From: Piscirickettsiaceae bacterium
Lineage (GTDB): Bacteria; Pseudomonadota; Gammaproteobacteria; Nitrosococcales; Methylophagaceae
Assembly: GCA_030627065.1 (NCBI GenBank)
Contig: DAOUSV010000097.1
Location: 1 to 6,131, forward strand
Reading direction: 5' to 3'
Length of the DNA: 6,131 nt
Each line of letters starts with the position of its first letter. Position 1 is the first letter of the stretch. Below, one piece after another: positions 1 through 5,313 of this stretch. The translations under genes were made by a program, and so were the position numbers. The notes below the pieces were generated by a model, which saw nothing but the letters and a program-made list of their open reading frames with translations, was not told where the DNA came from and made no database searches.

Positions 1-462
1 ATTTTGACAGATCAAGTTGTGGCTGGCGATGTGGTACTCATTCGTTATGAAGGCCCTAAAGGTGGCCCGGGTATGCAAGAAATGTTGTACCCAACAAGCT
101 ATCTAAAAGCGAAAGGTTTAGGCAAAGCCTGCGCTTTATTAACCGATGGCCGCTTCTCAGGCGGAACATCAGGCTTATCAATTGGTCATGCCTCACCTGA
201 AGCGGCAGAGGGCGGTAATATTGGATTGGTTGAACAAGGTGATACCATTATTATCGACATCCCCAACCGCATTATCAAAGTCGATATCACCGATGAAGAA
301 CTAGCAGAACGTCGCGTGGCAATGGATGCAAAAGGCGATGAAGCGTGGACTCCTGTAGGACGTGAACGCGAAGTAAGCTTGGCATTACAAGCTTATGCCG
401 CTTTAACGACTTCTGCATCACGTGGTGCAGTACGTGACTTGGAGCAATTAAAACGGAAATAA
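1..462 (+). CDS. ilvD: Dihydroxy-acid dehydratase, C-terminal part (5' end outside window)
   Basis: This is the last 153 codons of dihydroxy-acid dehydratase, an Fe-S enzyme of about 615 residues that makes the 2-keto acid precursors of valine and isoleucine in the cytoplasm. The frame is open to base 1, so the gene starts upstream; the TTG at base 4 is an internal leucine codon. The segment RYEGPKGGPGMQEMLYPTSY and the block TDGRFSGGTSG are near-identical, from memory, to the E. coli IlvD C-terminal domain. The Ser in GRFSGG is the proposed catalytic base in this family. The end, with AWTP and GAVRDLEQLK, also matches the family C-terminus. The cluster-ligating cysteines lie in the missing N-terminal part. 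The stop is 2 nt before the next gene, so the two are probably co-transcribed. Identification is very secure. Confidence 0.97.
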   Translation: MLTDQVVAGDVVLIRYEGPKGGPGMQEMLYPTSYLKAKGLGKACALLTDGRFSGGTSGLSIGHASPEAAEGGNIGLVEQGDTIIIDIPNRIIKVDITDEELAERRVAMDAKGDEAWTPVGREREVSLALQAYAALTTSASRGAVRDLEQLKRK

Positions 463-464
463 GG

Positions 465-953
465 ATGAGGGCTGCTCTCTTATTTTTAATTGTTTCTCTA
501 TTTTTAGCGGGCTGTTCAACAGCCCCTAAAATACAGCACTATCCCAAACAAGCTGGACCTAGCAAGCAACAGTATCCTCATTCGAAAGGAATGAAAATAC
601 AAAGTTATGCGGCATCGTTACTAGGTATTCCCTATAAATATGGTGGCATAACACCTAGAACAGGCTTCGATTGTTCGGGGCTAACTATGTATGTCCACAA
701 GCAAAATGGCATCACCATTCCAAGGGTGGCGCGTGATCAATTCAAGCAAGGAAAACTGATTGCACGACAAGCACTACGTTCTGGCGACCTAGTCTTTTTT
801 GAAACATATCGAAAAGGCGCATCTCATGTTGGGATTTATATTGGTGACAATCAGTTTATTCATTCACCAAATAAAAATAAGAATGTCAGAATAAGTAACT
901 TATCAAACAGCTATTATCGACAGCGTTATTTAGGTGCTCGTCGTTACTGGTAG
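465..953 (+). CDS. NlpC/P60 family lipoprotein peptidase
   Basis: A 162-residue predicted outer-membrane lipoprotein with an NlpC/P60 cysteine peptidase domain, a family that usually cuts peptide cross-links or stems in peptidoglycan. Residues 1-16 form a hydrophobic signal ending in the lipobox LAGC, with Cys17 as the lipidated residue. Ser18 at +2 fits sorting to the outer membrane. Residues 18-42 are a polar linker. The catalytic domain runs from about 43 to 162: nucleophile Cys70 in GFDCSGL, His121 in SHVGIY, and His133 in FIHSP as the third triad member. The size matches Spr/MepS-type single-domain lipoproteins, but I cannot assign a specific orthologue. The ATG follows the ilvD stop by 2 nt. 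The only purine-rich stretch (AAGG, 461-464) touches the start codon, so translation may depend on coupling to ilvD. Confidence 0.93.
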   Translation: MRAALLFLIVSLFLAGCSTAPKIQHYPKQAGPSKQQYPHSKGMKIQSYAASLLGIPYKYGGITPRTGFDCSGLTMYVHKQNGITIPRVARDQFKQGKLIARQALRSGDLVFFETYRKGASHVGIYIGDNQFIHSPNKNKNVRISNLSNSYYRQRYLGARRYW

Positions 954-971
954 TATTATTCCATGTCGTGA

Positions 972-1002
972 CTAGCTGTATCTCTAATTAGCTGGATTTT
1001 TT
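972..1002 (+). terminator. Probable intrinsic terminator after the NlpC/P60 gene
   Basis: CTAGCT at 972-977 can pair with AGCTGG at 990-995: six pairs including one G-U, with a 12-nt loop. One A and then six T (997-1002) follow. The position, 18 nt after the lipoprotein stop and before the toxin-antitoxin promoter region, suits the end of the ilvD unit. The stem is short, so efficiency is uncertain. Confidence 0.45.
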
Positions 1003-1021
1003 GCTTACGTAGAACTATACT
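993..1021 (+). promoter_or_regulatory. Candidate promoter of yefM-yoeB
   Basis: TATACT at 1016-1021 matches the -10 consensus at five of six positions. A weak -35 (TGGATT, 993-998) lies 17 bp upstream. The start point would fall near 1027-1029, inside the first TGTAC site, so repressor binding would block initiation. This is a prediction from consensus only. Confidence 0.45.
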
Positions 1022-1025
1022 TGAA

Positions 1026-1043
1026 TGTACTTTAATCTGTACA
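1026..1043 (+). promoter_or_regulatory. YefM-YoeB operator: paired TGTAC-core sites
   Basis: TGTACT at 1026-1031 and the palindrome TGTACA at 1038-1043 have centres exactly 12 bp apart, 20 bp before the yefM start. E. coli yefM is autoregulated through a long and a short palindrome with TGTACA cores at 12-bp centre spacing, so motif and geometry both match. One site is perfect and one has a single mismatch, consistent with strong and weak binding sites. YefM should bind here with YoeB as co-repressor. A direct repeat ACTTTAAT (1029-1036 and 1046-1053) overlaps the region; its role is unknown. Confidence 0.75.
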
Positions 1044-1062
1044 TGACTTTAATGAGACTCTT

Positions 1063-1314
1063 ATGGATGCAATAAGCTATACCGCTGTTCGTGCAAACTT
1101 ATCTAAAACAATGGAGCAGGTTTGTAATGACCATGCCCCTATAATTATTACTCGAAAACGTGAATCTCCGGTTGTAATGCTGTCTTTAGAAGATTATCAG
1201 GCTATGGAGGAGACGACATATTTACTCCGGTCGCCAGCTAATGCTCGAAATTTACTTGAATCAATTGCTGCACTTGAAAATGACAAAGGTATCGAACGAG
1301 AATTAATTGAATGA
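1063..1314 (+). CDS. yefM: YefM antitoxin (Phd/YefM family)
   Basis: An 83-residue antitoxin, the same length as E. coli YefM and close to it along its whole length. The N-terminal Phd/YefM fold (about 1-50) dimerises and binds DNA. It begins ISYTAVRANLS and keeps Arg10 and Arg31, the residues linked to DNA binding in E. coli YefM. The C-terminal part (about 51-83), with YLLRSPANARNLLESI, is the flexible, protease-sensitive region that wraps and blocks the YoeB active site. The start ATG has only a weak upstream purine stretch (GAG, 1054-1056). The stop overlaps the toxin start by 4 nt (ATGA), the usual translational coupling that keeps antitoxin in excess. Both proteins look intact, so the module is probably functional. 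Confidence 0.96.
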   Translation: MDAISYTAVRANLSKTMEQVCNDHAPIIITRKRESPVVMLSLEDYQAMEETTYLLRSPANARNLLESIAALENDKGIERELIE

Positions 1315-1565
1315 ACCTCACCTTTGCACCTAAAGCGTGGGACAGCTACCTTTACTGGCAAAAAACCGATAAAGCGATAGTGAAAAGGGTAAATACCTTA
1401 ATTAAAGAGATTCAACGAAACCCTTTTGAAGGAATTGGCAAACTAGAACCTTTAAAGCATGCTTTGTCGGGCTATTGGTCACGACGCATCAATGATGAGC
1501 ATAGGATTGTATATAAAGTGACTGAAAATAATATTCTAATTGCTCAGCTTCGTTATCACTATTAA
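1311..1565 (+). CDS. yoeB: YoeB toxin, ribosome-dependent mRNA endoribonuclease
   Basis: An 84-residue RelE-superfamily toxin, identical in length to E. coli YoeB. YoeB binds the ribosomal A site and cuts mRNA, halting translation until YefM is resynthesised. The known catalytic residues are all present at their E. coli positions: Glu46 (in KLEPLKH), Arg65 (in DEHRIVY), His83 and the terminal Tyr84 (ending RYHY). The segments YLYWQ, NPFEG and GYWSRRI are family signatures. The ATG at 1311 overlaps the yefM stop. No good ribosome-binding site precedes it, fitting coupled translation. Its C-terminus faces arsJ, which converges from the other strand. Confidence 0.97.
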   Translation: MNLTFAPKAWDSYLYWQKTDKAIVKRVNTLIKEIQRNPFEGIGKLEPLKHALSGYWSRRINDEHRIVYKVTENNILIAQLRYHY

Positions 1566-1586
1566 AGTCATCATGGCAGCATGTTT

Positions 1587-1617
1587 AATCTAATCATTTA
1601 ATAAATGAAGCTAGATT
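1587..1617. terminator. AT-rich two-part hairpin between convergent yoeB and arsJ
   Basis: TCATTT (1594-1599) pairs with AAATGA (1603-1608) around a 3-nt loop, and AATCTA (1587-1592) pairs with TAGATT (1612-1617) outside it. The position between two converging genes suits a bidirectional terminator. The stem is almost free of G-C pairs and has no clean T-tract, so this is a weak candidate. Confidence 0.3.
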
Positions 1618-2819
1618 TATTTGGGTGTTAGTTGACGTGATAGCAGGGTAGTGGCGGTGAGAAATAGGCTGGATGCAATCAAGCAACCGGTTAAACCATA
1701 ATGTTGGAATAATAAGCCTGAGAGTACCGTGCCGGTTAATCGTCCTCCGGCATTTGCCATATAATAAAAGCCGACATTGGTTGCAACATTGTCATGATCT
1801 GACCATTCGACGATGAGATAGGAATGGACTGCGGAGTTGAAGGCAAATACGATGGCGAATAGACTTAATCCTATGATGATGACCCAATTAGGATTGATGT
1901 TTTGGATGAGTGCTAGGGCGATGCCTGCAGGGATAAAGATGAGGAAAAAGGCGAGTTGTTTTGCTGTCTTTCCTGTCGGTGAGTGTTGTTTGAGTAGCTT
2001 GGGAGTAAGGGCTTGGATAATGCCGTAGCCGATGATCCATAAGGCGAAGAAAGCTCCTGTTTGTTGGTATCCCCAGCCTAATGTGGTGCTTAGATAAACC
2101 GGCAAGCCGATAACAAACCAAACATCACGTGAACCAAATAAGAAGAAGCGAGCAGCAGACAGCCAGTTTATGGCTGGATCAACGGCAAATACCCGTGAGA
2201 ATTTAGCTTTAGACTTTGTTTTACCAAGATCCTTGGGCAATAAAATCAAGGTGATAATAAAGACAATAAACAAGCCACCCGCTAAGATAAGTAAGGCAGT
2301 TTGGAAGCCATAAACAGCCAGTAATAAGCCGCCAAGAAAGAAGCCAATACCTTTTAGAGTATTTTTAGAGCCGGTTAATACAGCGATCCATTTGAAGAGC
2401 TTATTCGATGATGTGTTATCGGCATCACTCGGTATAAATAATTTAACACTGGCTTTTGCACTCATTTTATTGAGATCTTTGGCTATGCCGGATAAGGCTT
2501 GTGCCGCCATAACATAAATAATAGTTAGATATTCATTAGGCACGGTGAGCATTAATAAGGCGAAAACTTGCAACAACATGCCAATATGCATGATTTTGTT
2601 AAGACCAAATCGAGCGCCCAACCAGCCGCCGACTAGATTGGTGATAATGCCAAAAAACTCATAAAATAAGAATAAGCTAGCAATGGCTAAAGGTGTGTAG
2701 CCAAGCTGGTGAAAATACAGCACCACCAGCATACGAATAGCGCCATCAGTGAGGGTGAAAGCCCAATAGCCGCCGGTGATAACGGCATAGTTTCGTAAGT
2801 TTTGTACCGCTTCCATCAT
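1617..2819 (-). CDS. arsJ: ArsJ organoarsenical efflux permease (MFS)
   Basis: A 400-residue major facilitator superfamily permease of the ArsJ type. In characterised systems ArsJ exports 1-arseno-3-phosphoglycerate, the unstable product a partner GAPDH makes from arsenate and glyceraldehyde 3-phosphate; it then breaks down outside, giving net arsenate removal. The N-terminal block is strongly ArsJ-like: NYAVITGGYWAFTLTDGAIR (residues 10-29) and FFGIITNLVGGWLGARFG (55-72), the latter containing the MFS loop 2-3 signature. Hydrophobic segments recur through the protein and fit roughly 10-12 membrane helices, with a polar central loop near 205-225. The start ATG overlaps the stop of the GAPDH gene by one base (TAATG), so the two are coupled. 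A second Met follows immediately and could also start. The adjacent GAPDH makes the assignment secure. Confidence 0.94.
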   Translation of the reverse strand: MMEAVQNLRNYAVITGGYWAFTLTDGAIRMLVVLYFHQLGYTPLAIASLFLFYEFFGIITNLVGGWLGARFGLNKIMHIGMLLQVFALLMLTVPNEYLTIIYVMAAQALSGIAKDLNKMSAKASVKLFIPSDADNTSSNKLFKWIAVLTGSKNTLKGIGFFLGGLLLAVYGFQTALLILAGGLFIVFIITLILLPKDLGKTKSKAKFSRVFAVDPAINWLSAARFFLFGSRDVWFVIGLPVYLSTTLGWGYQQTGAFFALWIIGYGIIQALTPKLLKQHSPTGKTAKQLAFFLIFIPAGIALALIQNINPNWVIIIGLSLFAIVFAFNSAVHSYLIVEWSDHDNVATNVGFYYMANAGGRLTGTVLSGLLFQHYGLTGCLIASSLFLTATTLLSRQLTPK

Positions 2820-3832
2820 TACATTGCCTGAGCAATCATTTTGGCAAGGTCAATCATCCGGTTCACATAGCCCCATTCATTGTCATACCACGCAAGTATT
2901 TTCACTTGAGTGCCATTTATGACCATTGTTGAGGGTGCATCGATAATGCCTGAACGTGGGTCATTAGTGTAATCAGCAGAGACTAAAGGCCGAGTTTCGT
3001 AGCCTAATATGTCTTTTAATACACCTTCAGAGGCAGTTTTAAATAAGGCATTAACTTCTTCAGCCGTTGTTTCAGATTGTGATTCAAACACAAAGTCCGT
3101 GAGTGAACCATTTAATAAAGGCACACGAACCGCTAAACCATTTAATTTACCCTCTAACTCAGGGAAAATTGTGGTAATGGCTTTAGCTGAGCCGGTTGTG
3201 GTCGGGATTAATGATTGGCTACTGGCGCGAGCACGACGTAAGTCTTTATGGCCTTTATCAACAATAGTTTGTGTGTTAGTAATATTGTGGATAGTGGTCA
3301 TTGAACCATGTTTAATACCAAGTGATTCATGCATCACTTTAACAACTGGCGCTAGGCAATTTGTAGTGCACGATGCGGCGGTGATGATGTTATATTGGCT
3401 AGGATCATACAGTGTATGATTCACCCCATACACAAGGTTAAGAGCTGGTTCTGGACACGGTGCGGCTACAAGTACTTTCTTTATGCCTTGGTCAAAATAG
3501 GGCTGTAGTTGCTGCTCTGTTTTAAACTTGCTTGAACATTCTAAAACCAAATCAACATCATATTGCGCCCAATTCACATCTGCTAAATTGGCGTGTCGGC
3601 TAACGCTAATAGTCTGATCATCAATGTTTACCTGTACTCCATCACTAGAGATGTTTTTGTCTTGTCCCCAGCGACCATGCACTGAGTCAAACTCTATTAA
3701 ATGGGCGTGACAGGCGGCATCACCAGAAAGGTCATTGATATGAACAAATTCAAATTCGTCGCTATCCCATCCAGCACGTAAAGCTAGTTTACCCATACGG
3801 CCAAAGCCATTGATTCCAACTCGCAGTGTCAT
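2819..3832 (-). CDS. ArsJ-associated glyceraldehyde-3-phosphate dehydrogenase
   Basis: A 337-residue GAPDH of usual length. Beside arsJ it is expected to use arsenate in place of phosphate, giving 1-arseno-3-phosphoglycerate for export. The Rossmann motif VGINGFGRMG (5-14) and Asp34 in INDLSG fit NAD+ binding. The nucleophile is Cys155 in ASCTTNCLAP and the base is His182 in TTIHNITNTQ. Anion-site residues look intact: Thr213-Gly214 (TTTGSAKA) and Arg236 (VRVPLLNG). The C-terminal WYDNEWGY is conserved. It departs from glycolytic GAPDH in the usual ArsJ-partner manner: HNITNTQ instead of HAYTNDQ, SSKF near 100-103 instead of TGxF, and ALNLVYGVN. A good ribosome-binding site (AAGGA on the minus strand, 3839-3843) sits 6 nt before the ATG. 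A housekeeping GAPDH presumably exists elsewhere. Confidence 0.93.
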   Translation of the reverse strand: MTLRVGINGFGRMGKLALRAGWDSDEFEFVHINDLSGDAACHAHLIEFDSVHGRWGQDKNISSDGVQVNIDDQTISVSRHANLADVNWAQYDVDLVLECSSKFKTEQQLQPYFDQGIKKVLVAAPCPEPALNLVYGVNHTLYDPSQYNIITAASCTTNCLAPVVKVMHESLGIKHGSMTTIHNITNTQTIVDKGHKDLRRARASSQSLIPTTTGSAKAITTIFPELEGKLNGLAVRVPLLNGSLTDFVFESQSETTAEEVNALFKTASEGVLKDILGYETRPLVSADYTNDPRSGIIDAPSTMVINGTQVKILAWYDNEWGYVNRMIDLAKMIAQAM

Positions 3833-3845
3833 TTGTTGTCCTTTT

Positions 3846-3910
3846 TAGCGGTATTTTAGGTGCATATATTTAGTTATTATTTGAGAAAGTAGCCGAGCCA
3901 ATAACCGCTA
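3846..3910. repeat. Inverted repeat TAGCGGT/ACCGCTA flanking the gapdh leader
   Basis: TAGCGGT at 3846-3852 and its exact reverse complement ACCGCTA at 3904-3910 bracket the 75-nt gap between the ygiM-like and GAPDH genes. The outer arm includes the ygiM-like stop codon. The arms are 51 nt apart, too far for a terminator. A widely spaced operator or chance are both possible. I found no convincing promoter here, so read-through from the ygiM-like gene is possible. Confidence 0.3.
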
Positions 3911-4582
3911 TAAACTATTCCAGCTGTCTTTTCTTTGGAAGCGTAGTCGAGGAATAATCAAGCCCAGTAATAATCCACCGAAGAGTACTGCCGCACCAAT
4001 AAGGAACCAGCTTTTTGCACTACTATCTTTAAGCGCACTATTTTCCATGATAATAGATTGCATATTGTCATCAAGCTTCTGTATTTGTTGTTTTAATTGG
4101 CGGTTTTCATTATTTAAAGCAACGGCATTTGATGAGGTTCTATGAAGATCATCTAACTCAGTACTTAGTCGTTGTGCGGTTTCTTTTAAGGTCATGATTA
4201 CAGTGCTAGACTCAGAATTCTGAGACGTTAATATTTGAAGTTCTTCTTTATCTTTTGCGAGTTCTAATTCTAGGTTCGCTACTTTTTGGTTGCTGGCGAT
4301 GAGACTATTACGAGTACTAGGATTATTGCTAAGGTAACGAGTTAAGACCCAGCCCGTCACTCCTTTTTCGGTACGAACCTTGGAGTAGCCTTTAGGATTC
4401 GCTTCAAGAATCTTGAGTTTAGTGCCGCTTAACAGCATTTTTCGAATACCAAATTTGGTACCTTGACCAGAACGCATGGTGATTTCAAGTTCATCTGAAA
4501 CATAGCGTGTTGTTTCGGCGGCGCTTATTGCGGGCACTAAAAGAGGGAGGGTTAATAGCAGGTAAGCAATGATTTTTTTCAC
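3908..4582 (-). CDS. YgiM-like SH3b domain membrane protein (TIGR04211-type)
   Basis: A 224-residue envelope protein with the layout of E. coli YgiM (about 206 residues), whose function is not well defined. Residues 1-21 are a signal peptide with likely cleavage after ISA. Residues 24-85 are a bacterial SH3 domain opening with RYVSDELEITMRSGQGTKFG and closing near GWVLTRYLS. About 95-188 is rich in Leu, Glu, Lys and Gln with few prolines and should form a coiled coil. Residues 191-211 (WFLIGAAVLFGGLLLGLIIP) form one membrane helix, followed by a basic tail, so the SH3 domain faces the periplasm. The start is GTG at 4580-4582, chosen because it opens the signal peptide and no in-frame ATG fits. 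It may be the first gene of a unit with gapdh-arsJ (75-nt gap), though a functional link to arsenic is not evident. Confidence 0.88.
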   Translation of the reverse strand: MKKIIAYLLLTLPLLVPAISAAETTRYVSDELEITMRSGQGTKFGIRKMLLSGTKLKILEANPKGYSKVRTEKGVTGWVLTRYLSNNPSTRNSLIASNQKVANLELELAKDKEELQILTSQNSESSTVIMTLKETAQRLSTELDDLHRTSSNAVALNNENRQLKQQIQKLDDNMQSIIMENSALKDSSAKSWFLIGAAVLFGGLLLGLIIPRLRFQRKDSWNSL

Positions 4583-4633
4583 GATAAGCGTTCTTGTGTC
4601 AGTTAATTTAATGCAACATTCTAGCAGATGAAT

Positions 4634-4639
4634 ATTATA
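4634..4639 (-). promoter_or_regulatory. Candidate -10 box for the ygiM-like gene
   Basis: The minus strand reads TATAAT here, a perfect -10 hexamer. It would start transcription near 4627, leaving a leader of about 45 nt before the GTG. No good -35 lies 16-18 bp upstream, so the call rests on one hexamer in AT-rich DNA. Confidence 0.35.
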
Positions 4640-4661
4640 AAGCTTTAACTTAATTCACAGG

Positions 4662-4686
4662 CTCCTAAAGTTTAATCAATTAGGAG
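4662..4686. repeat. Inverted repeat CTCCTAA/TTAGGAG
   Basis: A perfect 7-bp inverted repeat (4662-4668 and 4680-4686) around an 11-nt spacer, just upstream of the candidate -10 box of the ygiM-like gene. It overlaps where the -35 would be, so an operator role is possible. No T-tract follows on either strand, arguing against a terminator. Two smaller hairpins follow: AAAGCT/AGCTTT (4710-4724) and TAGGT/ACCTA (4728-4742). Confidence 0.3.
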
Positions 4687-4745
4687 GTGTTAACGAGGGT
4701 GTAATATTTAAAGCTGTTAGCTTTCCGTAGGTTAATGACCTAGGA

Positions 4746-4826
4746 ATGAATAAGCATAGAGTAATGTTTTTATGTGCGGGAAATACCTGCTGAACATAAA
4801 TAGCTGAGGGCAGGGCGCGTTAATTG
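4746..4826 (+). pseudogene. Relic of a LMW-phosphatase-type arsenate reductase (arsC-like)
   Basis: From the ATG at 4746 the plus strand reads MNKHRVMFLCAGNTC, then TGA, ACA, TAA, then IAEGRAR and another TAA at 4821. This lines up without a gap on the family's N-terminal P-loop, typically FLCTGNxCRSQMAEGxAR. The essential P-loop Arg (CX5R) is replaced by TGA at 4791-4793, and the Gln two codons later by TAA; both fit single C-to-T changes from CGA and CAA. The AEGxAR block favours thioredoxin-coupled ArsC over capsule-type tyrosine phosphatases such as Wzb. Beyond about 4826 no homology is recognisable, and an IS relic begins at about 4873. The gene is dead and only some 27 codons remain. 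Its closeness to gapdh-arsJ suggests a formerly larger arsenic cluster. Confidence 0.68.
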
Positions 4827-4872
4827 TGTTATTGATAATTTGAGGAGGAGCGTAATAAAAAATTCATAAAAC

Positions 4873-5121
4873 TGGACTTCCCAGCTTTCATTAGACAGTC
4901 TGCAATTCCGAAAAATACGCATCTTAAAATTTAGCGGGTGAAACACCACCTGTATGTGAGTGACGCTTTTTAGGATTGTAAAACATTTCTATAAAATTAA
5001 ATATCTCAGCTTTCGCATCATGACGTGTTGAATATATCTTCTTCCGAATAACTCTCTTTTTGATAGTAGCAAAAAAGCTTTCAGCAACGGTATTGTCATG
5101 ACAGTTTCCACGACGACTACT
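4873..5121 (-). mobile_element. IS3-family insertion sequence remnant (one end only)
   Basis: A truncated insertion sequence keeping only the last part of its transposase gene and probably its right end. TGGACTTCCCAGC at 4873-4885 lies just beyond the transposase 3' end and starts with TG, as IS3-family terminal repeats often do, so it may be the right inverted repeat. The left end, orfA and most of orfB are absent. The other boundary is set where transposase similarity fades near 5116-5121 and a transporter relic begins. With no second end, no target duplication can be recognised. Confidence 0.7.
4924..5121 (-). pseudogene. IS3-family OrfB transposase, C-terminal fragment
   Basis: The minus strand encodes about 65 residues of the rve integrase core. 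They begin near SSRRGNCHDNTVAESFFATI, pass through IYSTRHDAKAEIFNFIEMFY and end in NPKKRHSHTGGVSPAKF before a TAA at 4924-4926. The Glu in VAESFF is the last residue of the DDE catalytic triad; the two Asp residues would lie in the missing part. After the stop, family-like residues continue for a short way (DAYFSELQTV), which suggests the TAA may be a point mutation of a Glu codon. The frame is open upstream to a stop at 5161-5163, but the residues above about 5121 are not clearly transposase. The fragment cannot be active. Confidence 0.85.
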
Positions 5122-5235
5122 AATGCCGGCATTGTGTTGGCTAATATTTTGGCGATGACCTTATTAAAAGAACGTCATGCTTGGCGATGGCGTTTAACTG
5201 CAACGGTAATATTAGTAGCGAGCTGGTATTGTTAG
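5098..5235 (+). pseudogene. DMT/EamA-type transporter, C-terminal fragment
   Basis: The plus strand has a 45-codon frame ending at TAG 5233-5235. From about 5119 it reads NAGIVLANILAMTLLKERH, then AWRWRLTATVILVASWYC. Two hydrophobic stretches separated by LLKERHAWRWR resemble the last two helices of drug/metabolite (EamA) transporters, which carry a similar LxxERxxW link near their C-terminus. The first codons (ATG 5098 to about 5118) are antisense to the IS transposase fragment and are probably not transporter. So the N-terminal four-fifths of the gene was lost where the IS relic now abuts it. No start signal serves the remnant. The family call is from pattern recognition; a different membrane protein is possible. 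Confidence 0.5.
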
Positions 5236-5260
5236 GTGTGAGCTAACATTAATTCCCCCC

Positions 5261-5313
5261 TTAATTAGCCCGCTTATTTCCATTGCTAGCGGTTTTATCA
5301 CTAGCCTAATTAA
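5261..5313. repeat. Nested inverted repeats at the 3' end of the GGDEF gene
   Basis: TTAATTAG (5261-5268) is the exact reverse complement of CTAATTAA (5306-5313). Nested within is CCGCT (5270-5274) with AGCGG (5288-5292), followed on the plus strand by TTTT (5293-5296). The outer arm covers the GGDEF gene stop. Lying between the converging transporter relic and GGDEF gene, this could be a terminator, mainly for the plus strand. The stems are short and the loops long. Confidence 0.3.

Noticed and set aside
4..462. Complete small gene starting at TTG 4
   Set aside because: The frame continues to base 1 and the protein is the C-terminal quarter of IlvD, so this is a window-edge truncation.
1837..2121. 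Open frames on both strands inside arsJ (plus 1837-2028, minus 1888-2121)
   Set aside because: Both are out-of-frame shadows of arsJ with no recognisable domain and no start signal.
3009..3419. 136-codon plus-strand frame opposite the GAPDH gene
   Set aside because: It is antisense to a clearly conserved GAPDH frame, and its translation resembles no known family.
4769..4800. Hairpin TTTATGT-GCGGG / CCTGC-ACATAAA, considered as a small RNA, riboswitch piece or terminator
   Set aside because: It lies wholly inside the arsC-like relic reading, which explains the bases better. It has a 3-nt bulge and no T-tract on the plus strand, so chance pairing is likely.
4842..4850. Strong Shine-Dalgarno-like tract GAGGAGGAG
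   Set aside because: No ATG, GTG or TTG follows at a usable distance on the plus strand; the next recognisable sequence is the IS end. It serves no visible gene.
5122..5160. Extension of the transposase frame above 5121 on the minus strand (NISQHNAGI and upstream)
   Set aside because: It is open, but the residues fit the plus-strand transporter reading better than the transposase consensus, so I ended the IS relic near 5121. This boundary is uncertain.
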